Shown one piece after another: positions 17,852 through 25,604 of a DNA stretch of 64,000 bases. Each line of letters opens with the position of its first letter. The first letter of the stretch is position 1. The DNA comes from Candidatus Paraprochloron terpiosi LD05. Lineage in GTDB: Bacteria > Cyanobacteriota > Cyanobacteriia > Cyanobacteriales > Prochloraceae. The translations under genes and the position numbers were made by a program. The stretch covers positions 3,441,422 through 3,505,421 of the forward strand of contig CP073341.1 of NCBI GenBank assembly GCA_018141785.1. The letters run 5' to 3'. The notes beneath the pieces are model-generated. The model saw only the letters and a list, made by a program, of their open reading frames with translations, was not told where the DNA came from and ran no database searches.

Positions 17852-18703
17852 ATGACCACAACAGCAAACTCTGAACAAGCCACAGAACGCGCCAGAGTCC
17901 ATTACAACAGTGAAAATGCGCGGAATTTGTATGAGATTGCCATTGGCAGCGATACGTTAAATTTAGGATTGTATGAAGACGATCCAGATCGCCCCATTGC
18001 AGAGGGTATGGCCAAAACCACTGAGTGGATGGCCCAACAAGTCCAGAACCTCAATTCCGATTTCCGTGTCCTTGACCTGGGTTCTGGATATGGGCCAGCC
18101 GCACGGCATTTGGCTGGGAAATATGGCTGTCATGTCACCTGTCTCAACATTAGCGAGGAGCAAAATCAGGAAAATGAGCGTCGTAATCGTGAACAGGGTC
18201 TTGACAATCTGATTGATATCGTGTTTGGCAATTTTAAAGACATTCCTTTTGACGATGCCAGCTTTGACCTGGTTTGGTCTCAAGATGCCCTGTTCCACAC
18301 TGACGGGCAAGATCGCGTCCTCGAAGAAGCCTATCGGGTGCTTAAACCAGGTGGACAATTACTGTTCATGGATATTCTGCAAGCAGATGATTGTCCAGAT
18401 GGAGCCTTAAAGGATTCACTCCAACGGGTTAATATTCTTCACGAGCGTTTGGGTTCTTTTCATTCCTATACCAGTAAAGCCAAAAGCCTGGGCTTTGAAA
18501 CCATCAACGTGATTGACAAATCCTACCAGTTGCTTGTCCATTACACTAAATTGAGGGATTCGGTAATTGCCCATTACGACGAACTCAGCCAAAAATGTAC
18601 CCCAGAATTTTTAGAATCTTCTCAGAATGGCTTATGTCAATGGGTTGAATCTGCTAAGCTAGGTCTGTTTACCTGGGGCTTATTTCATTTTCGCCGTCCT
18701 TAA
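17852..18703 (+). CDS. SAM-dependent methyltransferase, sarcosine/dimethylglycine N-methyltransferase-like
   Basis: A 283-residue class I methyltransferase. The SAM motif VLDLGSGYGPAARHL is at residues 73-87, followed by VTCLNISEEQNQENERRN, LVWSQDALFHTDGQDRVLEE and RVLKPGGQLLFMDI. This arrangement is typical of the sarcosine/dimethylglycine N-methyltransferases that make glycine betaine, and of related amine methyltransferases. The substrate here is unknown. It is the second gene of the cluster, 70 bp after the SHMT paralogue, and probably supplies N-methyl groups to the product. Confidence 0.85.
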   Translation: MTTTANSEQATERARVHYNSENARNLYEIAIGSDTLNLGLYEDDPDRPIAEGMAKTTEWMAQQVQNLNSDFRVLDLGSGYGPAARHLAGKYGCHVTCLNISEEQNQENERRNREQGLDNLIDIVFGNFKDIPFDDASFDLVWSQDALFHTDGQDRVLEEAYRVLKPGGQLLFMDILQADDCPDGALKDSLQRVNILHERLGSFHSYTSKAKSLGFETINVIDKSYQLLVHYTKLRDSVIAHYDELSQKCTPEFLESSQNGLCQWVESAKLGLFTWGLFHFRRP

Positions 18704-18829
18704 ATCTTAATAGTTGGCAAATTAATTGGTAAACAGGAAACGAACTTCGTTGGAGCAACTATTTGTTAGTAGATGCTCGTTTCCTACCCAACGCGCCTTG
18801 CGTTGGGGTTGACCCTCGTATATTTTCTG

Positions 18830-19591
18830 ATGAGTTACAAAAAAGCAATTCAATTAGCAAAACACAAGCAGGAACCCTTAAAGGCCAATCGGTTTGTCAA
18901 GATTTCCGAGCGAATTGATCGTAGTGATATTCCTGAAACAGTCTGGAAAAATTTGTTGTCAAACAACTATTTACGAGTTTGGAAAGGAACAATTTTGCTC
19001 AAAGGCATCATGGAAATCACACTTTATCCGATGCTTTTACAAGAACTACGACCGCAAACAATTATTGAAATTGGTGCATTCAACGGTGGTAGTGCAATTT
19101 GGTTTGCGGATCTGATGGACATTTTTGGGATTGAAAGTCATATCTACTCAATGGACATCGATCTGTCTCTCTTAGACGAAAAAGCCAAAAATGACCAAAG
19201 GATTCGGTTTTTACAGGGAGACTGTAATCACATTGAGTCTTTATTTTCTCCAGAATTACTCTCTACCCTTCCTCATCCTTGGTTTATTACTGAAGATGCT
19301 CACGTTAATTCAGGAGGAATTTTAGACTATTTTCACAAAAATGGTCTTCAGAGTGGAGACTACATAATAATTGAAGACACTAATCCATGGGTTTGGAAAC
19401 ATCAGCGAGACGAGGACATTTGGGCGAAGGACTACTCTGCCAATGACGAAATGCGAGGGAAAAATATCATGGATGTTCTGCGAGGTTGGCTACAAAAACA
19501 TGAAAACGAGTATTTGATAGATAGTTATTATCTCAATATGTACGGCTATAATGTTTCTCAGAACTGGAATTCTGTGTTGAAGAAAGTTTGA
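18830..19591 (+). CDS. CmcI-like (cephalosporin hydroxylase family) methyltransferase-fold protein
   Basis: A 253-residue protein. The SAM-site region is IIEIGAFNGGSAIWFADLM, followed by IYSMDID, FLQGDCNHIESLF and WFITEDAHVN, a layout seen in the CmcI/rhamnosyl O-methyltransferase family. The frame is open back to 18773, but the extra residues would come from a palindromic repeat (ACGCGCCTTGCGTTGGG). The ATG at 18830 is preferred, though its ribosome site is poor. The likely role is O- or N-methylation. It lies 14 bp before the aminotransferase gene. Confidence 0.7.
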   Translation: MSYKKAIQLAKHKQEPLKANRFVKISERIDRSDIPETVWKNLLSNNYLRVWKGTILLKGIMEITLYPMLLQELRPQTIIEIGAFNGGSAIWFADLMDIFGIESHIYSMDIDLSLLDEKAKNDQRIRFLQGDCNHIESLFSPELLSTLPHPWFITEDAHVNSGGILDYFHKNGLQSGDYIIIEDTNPWVWKHQRDEDIWAKDYSANDEMRGKNIMDVLRGWLQKHENEYLIDSYYLNMYGYNVSQNWNSVLKKV

Positions 19592-19605
19592 AGGCAATTG
19601 TAAAA

Positions 19606-20940
19606 ATGAATTCTGAAGAAATTGTTACAACCCATCGCGACCACGTCTTTTTTTCCTGGGTACCTCAGAAAAATATCCAAAATCCCATCGTTATGGATCG
19701 TGCTGAGGGGGTTTACTTCTGGGATAAAGACGGCAAAAAGTACCTGGATTTTTCCAGTCAGTACGTCAATATGAATATTGGCCACAGCCACCCCAAGGTG
19801 ATCGCAGCCATAAAAGACCAAGCCGATAAGCTTGTATTCGCCCATCCCGGTACTGCTACGGAAATTCGTGCTGCAACAGCGGCCAAGTTAGCAGAAATTA
19901 CACCAGGGGATCTGACCAAAACTTTCTTTACCCTGAGTGGGGCTGAAGCCATTGAAAATGCCATCAAAATAGCACGACTGTACACGGGTAGGCATAAAAT
20001 TGTCACTCGATATCGCAGCTATCATGGGGCTACCCTCGGGGCAGCGATCGCAGGAGGAGACCCCAGACGCTTGGCTCACGAACCCACCATTAGCGGGATT
20101 GTTCGGGTTCACGACCCCTATGCCTACCGTTGCCCTTTTGGCTACGCACCAGAAGGAAATCCCCAAGTGTACATCGATCACGTGATTCAAACCATTGAGT
20201 TTGAGGGGCCGGAAAACGTGGCGGCAATCCTGATGGAAACTATTACTGGTTTCAATGGTGTTATAATTCCCCCCGATGGCTACTGGCAAGCCCTAAGGGA
20301 ATATGCTGATCAGCACGGCATTTTACTCATTTGCGACGAAGTTATCGCAGGCTTTGGTCGCACTGGGAAAATGTTTGCCATCGAGCATTATGGGGTGGTT
20401 CCCGATATTATGGCAATGGCTAAGGGACTCACCTGTGGATATGTTCCCATGGGTGCAGTGATAGTACGGCAGCATATTGCTGATCACTTTGAAACCAACC
20501 CCTTCGTCTGTGGGCTAACATTCAGTGGGCATCCCTTGGGTTGCGCTGCTGCTCTAGCCACCATGGAGGTTTATGAATCAGAAAATCTGGTGGAAAACAG
20601 CCGGATTATGGGCGATCGCCTGGCAGAAAAGTTACAGGAAATGAAGGCCAAACATCCATCGGTGGGGGATGTCCGTAGCTTGGGACTCTATGGAGTCATA
20701 GAATGCGTCAAGAACCGAGAAACAAGGGAACCTTTGGCTCCCTGGAATGCTAAACCCCACGAAATGGTGGTCATGGGTAAAGTTGCTGCCCGTCTTCGAG
20801 AGCTGGGTTTGCACGGTCTTGTGCGCTGGAATTGGGTGTTTATGTCCCCCCCACTTTGCATCAATGAGGAACAGCTTGAAGAAGGCTTTGCCATCATTGA
20901 TGATGCCTTGAAAATTGCTGATGAAGCCTACGAGGGCTAA
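19606..20940 (+). CDS. Class III aminotransferase (omega-amino acid/taurine:pyruvate type)
   Basis: A 444-residue PLP aminotransferase. Motifs include NMNIGHSHPKVIAAIKDQAD, FFTLSGAEAIENAIKIARL, the PLP-binding Asp in LLICDEVIAGFGRTG, and the Schiff-base Lys in MAMAKGLTCGYVPMGAV. The family moves omega-amino groups of substrates such as taurine, beta-alanine, GABA or diamines, giving semialdehydes. The ATG at 19606 has GAAGG about 11 bp upstream; the TTG at 19588 is less likely. Next to a beta-hydroxyacid dehydrogenase, it suggests an amine to aldehyde to alcohol sequence, or the reverse. Confidence 0.9.
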   Translation: MNSEEIVTTHRDHVFFSWVPQKNIQNPIVMDRAEGVYFWDKDGKKYLDFSSQYVNMNIGHSHPKVIAAIKDQADKLVFAHPGTATEIRAATAAKLAEITPGDLTKTFFTLSGAEAIENAIKIARLYTGRHKIVTRYRSYHGATLGAAIAGGDPRRLAHEPTISGIVRVHDPYAYRCPFGYAPEGNPQVYIDHVIQTIEFEGPENVAAILMETITGFNGVIIPPDGYWQALREYADQHGILLICDEVIAGFGRTGKMFAIEHYGVVPDIMAMAKGLTCGYVPMGAVIVRQHIADHFETNPFVCGLTFSGHPLGCAAALATMEVYESENLVENSRIMGDRLAEKLQEMKAKHPSVGDVRSLGLYGVIECVKNRETREPLAPWNAKPHEMVVMGKVAARLRELGLHGLVRWNWVFMSPPLCINEEQLEEGFAIIDDALKIADEAYEG

Positions 20941-20976
20941 TCACCTCATCGATAATTGAAATAGGAGAAAGTTCCC

Positions 20977-21834
20977 ATGCAAATTGGATTTATTGGTCTG
21001 GGTAATATGGGCAGTGGTATGGTTGCCAATCTGCTCAAAACAGGATTTGATGTTTCAGTACATGACATCCAACGGTCAAAAGCAGAAGCCTTAATCGCAG
21101 CGGGAGCAAGTTGGCGCAATTCCATCCCGGAGGTAGCAGGTGATGCGGATGTGATCATGACCAGTCTGCCAGGGCCAAAGCAGTTGGAATCTGTGATGTT
21201 AGGTGATGCTGGAGTGATTGCCCATGCCCGTCCCGGAACAATTTGGATCGATACTGGAACCAATTCAAGAGAAATTATGACAAAGATTTCAGCCCTTGCT
21301 GAGAAACAGCAAATTGATTCCATTGCAGCCCCTGTTTCTGGGGGGGCAAAGGGGGCTGAAACTGGCACGCTATCCATGTTTGTGGGCGGTAATCAAGAGA
21401 CCTTTGACAAAATTAAAGGGATATTGGAAGCCATTGGTTCCCAGATTTATTATGTGGGGTCACTTTCCCATGCTATCCTTGCCAAATTGCTGATTAATTA
21501 TCTTTGCTTCATCAATACTAAAGCCCTGGGCGAGGTGCTGTCCTTAGGACAAGAAGCAGGAATTGATCCCCAACAACTCACGAACATGATTCAAGCGGGT
21601 TCGGGGAGTAGCTGGGTAGCGGAAAAATTGCTTCCCTCTATCTTAGAAGGGAATCCGGGTCCGGCGTTTACATTAAACTTAGCTCACAAGGATGCCTGTT
21701 TAGTTAATGAACTCAATCAAAGCTTTAAAACCTCTCTAGAATTTTCAGAACGTCTATGTGAAGTCTTACAACAGGCTTGTGCCACCTATGGTGGAGATAA
21801 AAGTTTCACTCGGATGATGAATTTGCAAGAGTAG
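20977..21834 (+). CDS. 3-hydroxyisobutyrate dehydrogenase-family oxidoreductase
   Basis: A 285-residue beta-hydroxyacid dehydrogenase. It has the Rossmann motif GFIGLGNMGSGMVANLL at the N-terminus, the substrate loop APVSGGAKGAETGTLSMFVGG, and the catalytic Lys in ILAKLLINYLC. The usual Asn-Asn after that Lys is changed to Ile-Asn. Family members reduce or oxidise small beta-hydroxy acids or semialdehydes (3-hydroxyisobutyrate, tartronate semialdehyde, sulfolactaldehyde) with NAD(P). It lies 36 bp after the aminotransferase and is likely co-transcribed. Confidence 0.88.
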   Translation: MQIGFIGLGNMGSGMVANLLKTGFDVSVHDIQRSKAEALIAAGASWRNSIPEVAGDADVIMTSLPGPKQLESVMLGDAGVIAHARPGTIWIDTGTNSREIMTKISALAEKQQIDSIAAPVSGGAKGAETGTLSMFVGGNQETFDKIKGILEAIGSQIYYVGSLSHAILAKLLINYLCFINTKALGEVLSLGQEAGIDPQQLTNMIQAGSGSSWVAEKLLPSILEGNPGPAFTLNLAHKDACLVNELNQSFKTSLEFSERLCEVLQQACATYGGDKSFTRMMNLQE

Positions 21835-21903
21835 TCAAGTCACTTCTTTACTAATTGCACCAGTTAAATCCTCTCCCACGGTACTTTTAACACCATTCTA
21901 GAA

Positions 21904-22527
21904 ATGAAAACTAAACACATTGCTATGTGGGCTTGTCCAAGAAGTCGTTCCACAGCAATAACGCGAGCATTTGATATGTCATATCATCTTCTCCCTGGAT
22001 TTGACAGAAGCTGGCTCTCTAAAGTAAAAAATTTCTTTTTAATTAGAAATCCAAGAGAAACAGTTCTTTCATACTGGAAAGCCACAACAGCTAGGGGTTT
22101 GGTCTGGGAAAAATGGAAATCTCGTGTCGGCTGGGAAGAACATTATCAACTTTTCAAAGAAATTGAGGACTTAACACAAGAAAAGCCTTTAGTCATTGAT
22201 TCAGGCGATTTGGTGAAAAATCCTCGGAACTATTTAAAAGTTTTATGCAGTAAATTAGGAGTTGATTTTTACGAAAAAATGCTTTATTGGGAGCCAAAAA
22301 AGACGAAAGTTTTATCCTGGAAAAATACAACTTTTGAAAAATTCAGTGAAAAGGTTATTAGTTCTACAGGTTTTTTTCAGGAATTTCAAGAAGCGATTAA
22401 TATTCCAGATATTTTAGAGCCATATATTAATATATGTATGTTATTGCAAAATAAATGTATGAATACCGCCTCATTGTTTAGTATTTACCCACTTGATAAT
22501 TCAATTATTTGGAAGTACCAATTTTAA
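21904..22527 (+). CDS. Sulfotransferase-family protein, probably internally shortened
   Basis: A 207-residue protein with the 5'-phosphosulfate loop CPRSRSTAITRAF and the later FFLIRNPRETVLSYWK segment that binds the 3'-phosphate of PAPS. In homologues I remember, about 50-60 residues (starting EQLD...FDEPFYAPYL) lie between ITRAF and the HLLPxFxRxWL segment. Here AFDMSYHLLPGFDRSWL joins them directly. An in-frame deletion is likely, and activity is doubtful. Its stop overlaps the next start codon (TAATG). It is AT-rich compared with its neighbours. Confidence 0.65.
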   Translation: MKTKHIAMWACPRSRSTAITRAFDMSYHLLPGFDRSWLSKVKNFFLIRNPRETVLSYWKATTARGLVWEKWKSRVGWEEHYQLFKEIEDLTQEKPLVIDSGDLVKNPRNYLKVLCSKLGVDFYEKMLYWEPKKTKVLSWKNTTFEKFSEKVISSTGFFQEFQEAINIPDILEPYINICMLLQNKCMNTASLFSIYPLDNSIIWKYQF

Positions 22528-23720
22528 TGAGTCATATAGTTCAAGATTTGGCTGTGAGAAGTCAACCTCAACAATACAAAATTCGTAAAGTTCAGCAAGA
22601 TAGGAGAAAACTTTTCCTTGATTGGGCTGACGGTCATCGGAGTACATTCCACTATATTTGGCTGCGGGATAACTGTTATTGCTCTGGGTGTGGGGACCCC
22701 ACACATGGAGAAAAGCGTTTTCGGATTGTTGATGTTCCAGTAGATATAGAACCCCTGTCAGTTCGTTGTGATAGCGGTAATACACTGGAAATCCTATGGA
22801 AACTCGATAGTCACAAAAGCATCTATAATGCTCAGTGGTTGCGACAGCACTGCTATTCTGCTACCGAGAGAAGTCATCGCCAGCATCAACCCATTCTTTG
22901 GGATAGCCAGATTGTAACTAGCCTACCGCAGATTGCTTATGAAGAAGTCCAAACTGGGGATAAAAGTCGGTTGCAACTGTTAAAACACCTGAGAGATTAC
23001 GGGATTTGTTTTGTGCGAAACGTGCCTACTCAGAAGGGAGAACTCGAATCTTTTGCTCAGTCATTTGGTCCTTTATTGGAGACAAATTACGGGCGTGTGT
23101 TCGAGATTGTTGTGGATCCGGAGGAAAGCCAGAAAAGTGTTGCTAACTCCCAAATTAACCTCATACCCCACACGGATGATGCCTATCAATATGCACCTCC
23201 AGGAATTATTTTCTTCCACTGTTTAATGGCGAACAATGATGGTAGTGGTCAGTCTACCTTTGTGGATGGTTTCCAAATAGCAGAGGTGCTACGTCAGGAG
23301 GGTGGGGAGGCGTTCGATTTACTCTGTCGTTACGAAGTTCCTTTCCGAAAACATTACGCGGCGCGCATTGATATGCACTACAGCAGTCCAGTTTTTTGCT
23401 TAGATAGTGGTGGTAATTTGAAGGAAATTCGGATTAGCAATCTATTTCCTGCTCCCTTGGACTTACCAGAGGAGATTATCGAGCCATTTTATGCCGCATA
23501 CAGAAAGCTAATGCAGCTCTATACCGATCCAGGATACTGCCTGAAACAAGGTCTACAACCAGGAGATCTGGTAATGTTTGACAACCACCGTATCCTGCAC
23601 GGGCGCACTGCAATCGAGAAGCAAAACCAGCGCCGCCATTTGCGCTACTGTTCAGTAGACCGGGATTATTTCCAGAGCTGGCGGCGACTTCTGGATAAGA
23701 ATCTCAGCTTTCAGGGATAG
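22527..23720 (+). CDS. Gamma-butyrobetaine hydroxylase-like 2OG/Fe(II) dioxygenase
   Basis: A 397-residue protein. The N-terminal DUF971/GBBH-N zinc domain has C50, C52, C55 and H96 (LRDNCYCSGC and DSHKSIY). The TauD-type catalytic domain has the iron triad H215-T-D217 (NLIPHTDDAY) and distal H358 (RILHGR). Only gamma-butyrobetaine and trimethyllysine hydroxylases and close relatives combine these domains. A trimethylammonium amino acid or betaine is thus the expected substrate, hydroxylated at a carbon. It is the last gene of the operon and ends 17 bp inside the convergent tsaC-like gene. Confidence 0.9.
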   Translation: MSHIVQDLAVRSQPQQYKIRKVQQDRRKLFLDWADGHRSTFHYIWLRDNCYCSGCGDPTHGEKRFRIVDVPVDIEPLSVRCDSGNTLEILWKLDSHKSIYNAQWLRQHCYSATERSHRQHQPILWDSQIVTSLPQIAYEEVQTGDKSRLQLLKHLRDYGICFVRNVPTQKGELESFAQSFGPLLETNYGRVFEIVVDPEESQKSVANSQINLIPHTDDAYQYAPPGIIFFHCLMANNDGSGQSTFVDGFQIAEVLRQEGGEAFDLLCRYEVPFRKHYAARIDMHYSSPVFCLDSGGNLKEIRISNLFPAPLDLPEEIIEPFYAAYRKLMQLYTDPGYCLKQGLQPGDLVMFDNHRILHGRTAIEKQNQRRHLRYCSVDRDYFQSWRRLLDKNLSFQG

Positions 23721-24348
23721 GTTGCAAATCGGGAATGGCTTGGCGTAGTGTTGAGAAACACCAGACACCTTCTCGTAATAGCCGAGCCGTTGACCCTGTA
23801 AAATCAACCAGGGTAGAAGGTTGTTCTTCCGGGTTTGGCCCTCCATCCAGAACCAGTGGAACCCTCTCTCCCAATTGTGCAGCGACTTCAGCAGCTGTTT
23901 TCTGAGTCTCCATTCCTGAGATATTAGCACTAGTTACAGCAAGAGGATAACCAACCCGACGCACTAATTCCAAACAAAGCTCATGGTTGGGGATTCTTAC
24001 TCCTACAGTATTATTACCTGAGGTCACAAATGATGGAACAATTTCAGTCTTGAGAAATATACCAGATACTGCCCCAGGCCAGATTTTACGGAGCGAAGAG
24101 ATGGTACTTTCAGGAATTTTTTGGGTCACTTGTTGCAGTTGTTCAAAACTGGCCACATAAATGATGAGGGGTTTCTCTGGCGATCGCGATTTCACCTCAA
24201 AAATCTTTTTAACACCTGATTCCTTGGCAATGCTGGCTCCAATGCCATAAATAGTATCCGTTGGGAACACCACTACGTCGCCATTTTTGAGCAAATCAAC
24301 TGCTTTATTTCGTGCCGCTTCATTTGAGCTAGGTAAAATCTCTGTCAT
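23704..24348 (-). CDS. L-threonylcarbamoyladenylate synthase (Sua5/YciO/TsaC family)
   Basis: A 214-residue protein that in this family makes threonylcarbamoyl-AMP for tRNA t6A37 modification. Motifs are VFPTDTIYGIGASI, RSPEKPLIIYVAS, IWPGAVSGIFLK and NTVGVRIPNHELCLELV, then PLAVTSANISG and STLVDFTG. There is no C-terminal Sua5 extension. It converges on the biosynthetic operon with a 17-bp overlap. Confidence 0.9.
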   Translation of the reverse strand: MTEILPSSNEAARNKAVDLLKNGDVVVFPTDTIYGIGASIAKESGVKKIFEVKSRSPEKPLIIYVASFEQLQQVTQKIPESTISSLRKIWPGAVSGIFLKTEIVPSFVTSGNNTVGVRIPNHELCLELVRRVGYPLAVTSANISGMETQKTAAEVAAQLGERVPLVLDGGPNPEEQPSTLVDFTGSTARLLREGVWCFSTLRQAIPDLQPIPES

Positions 24349-24489
24349 AGTTCATTTTTATAAGTATCGCGCCAAGGCGCAAAGGGAGGCACCATATAAA
24401 TAATACTCTATAAAACATCTCCTTGTAAACCAATCATCTGATTTAATCCTCCCCTCTCTGCGTCTCTGTGTCTCTGGGTGAAACTTTCA

Positions 24490-25281
24490 TTATAAAGTGA
24501 AACCTGGAAAATGCTTATATTTCCAATAGAAACCCCCTACCATTAACAAAATAATCACCAAGGTACCAATCCCCAAATAACTAGGTAACCAGAAAACAGC
24601 TTCAATATCATTAATCTTTCCCGTTTCCAGTCGCCAAACGAGCTGATGTCCTCCGTCACTAACTAGAGGGGTAATACTACCTTCGCTCTTCGCTCCCCAA
24701 GGGCTGTGCAACTGGAATTGCAAATCTAAAATCTCCCCGGCACCAATAATAACATTTCCCCCATCAGACAATACTCCCAAAGGGCGCAAATCCACCTGCA
24801 AATGCAATTTATTCCGCTCTAACAACAGCAAATTATTTTGATTCAAGGTTATATTTGACTGCAATTGTACTAAATCGGAAGCATCGAATTTAGCTAATTG
24901 GGAAGCCTTCTGCTCCCTAGGATTGAAAAATTGATTGAAAGAAGAGACTAGTTTCTTCCCATTACTAAAAGGAATAGTTACCTCAACCTCTTCTGGGGAA
25001 ATTTGCTTTATTTTTCCTTGTAACTGTTGCGCTCGTTGGGTAATACTAGCCAACCATGTTTCCCCAGGACTGAAACCGCTGTTAGATCCCGGAAGGTAAC
25101 CAAGAGAGGTTAGTTGTTTTCCTAAGCGAATGTGCTGTACGATGGCCCCGGATTGCTGGTGCTGAAAATTAACCCCTAAATCGTAGCGCACGCATCCAGT
25201 GAGCAATAGGGAAACACTTAGAAACATTCCCAACCATAATCCATTAAATGAGGGGAAAAAAGCGAGCAATTTCTCTTTCAT
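24490..25281 (-). CDS. DUF3153-type membrane lipoprotein
   Basis: A 263-residue protein conserved in cyanobacteria. A signal region ends in the lipobox LLTGC at about residue 30 (FLSVSLLLTGCVRYDLGVNF). A beta-rich domain follows (residues 35-220), and a C-terminal membrane segment is seen (LGIGTLVIILLMVGGFYWKY). The function is unknown. It is probably in the thylakoid or plasma membrane. Confidence 0.8.
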   Translation of the reverse strand: MKEKLLAFFPSFNGLWLGMFLSVSLLLTGCVRYDLGVNFQHQQSGAIVQHIRLGKQLTSLGYLPGSNSGFSPGETWLASITQRAQQLQGKIKQISPEEVEVTIPFSNGKKLVSSFNQFFNPREQKASQLAKFDASDLVQLQSNITLNQNNLLLLERNKLHLQVDLRPLGVLSDGGNVIIGAGEILDLQFQLHSPWGAKSEGSITPLVSDGGHQLVWRLETGKINDIEAVFWLPSYLGIGTLVIILLMVGGFYWKYKHFPGFTL

Positions 25282-25604
25282 AGGTAACTCTCCAAAAACT
25301 GATAGGGTGATAGGGGCGCTTGGTGATTGGGTGATTGGGTGATTGGGGGATTGGGGGATTGCGAGATAACGTAATTGGCTGATTTGGTGATTATTTTACC
25401 TCTCTTCCCCCCATCTGGCCAGCTCTCCATCTCCCCATCTGGCCAGCTCCCCAACTCCCCAGGGAGCCACCTCTCATTTTATTTTGGGGACGTTAGTTCC
25501 AGAGAAAGTTGGTAACTGGTAACTGGTAACTGGTAACTGGTAATTGGTAACTGGTAACTGGTAATTGGTAACTGGTAACTGGTAATTGGTAACTGGTAAC
25601 TGTT
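25282..25604. repeat. Intergenic tandem repeats (TAACTGG heptamer array and GATTGGG array)
   Basis: This 320-bp gap holds two simple arrays. At 25511-25602 the heptamer GGTAACT is repeated about 13 times, some units reading GGTAATT. At about 25320-25365 a GTGATTGG/GGGATTGG array is seen, followed by pyrimidine-rich blocks with repeated CATCTGGCCAGCTC. No gene is supported. Such short tandemly repeated repetitive sequences are known in cyanobacteria. Confidence 0.9.

Noticed and set aside
25511..25602. Possible CRISPR array
   Set aside because: Units are contiguous 7-mers without spacers, and no cas genes are near.
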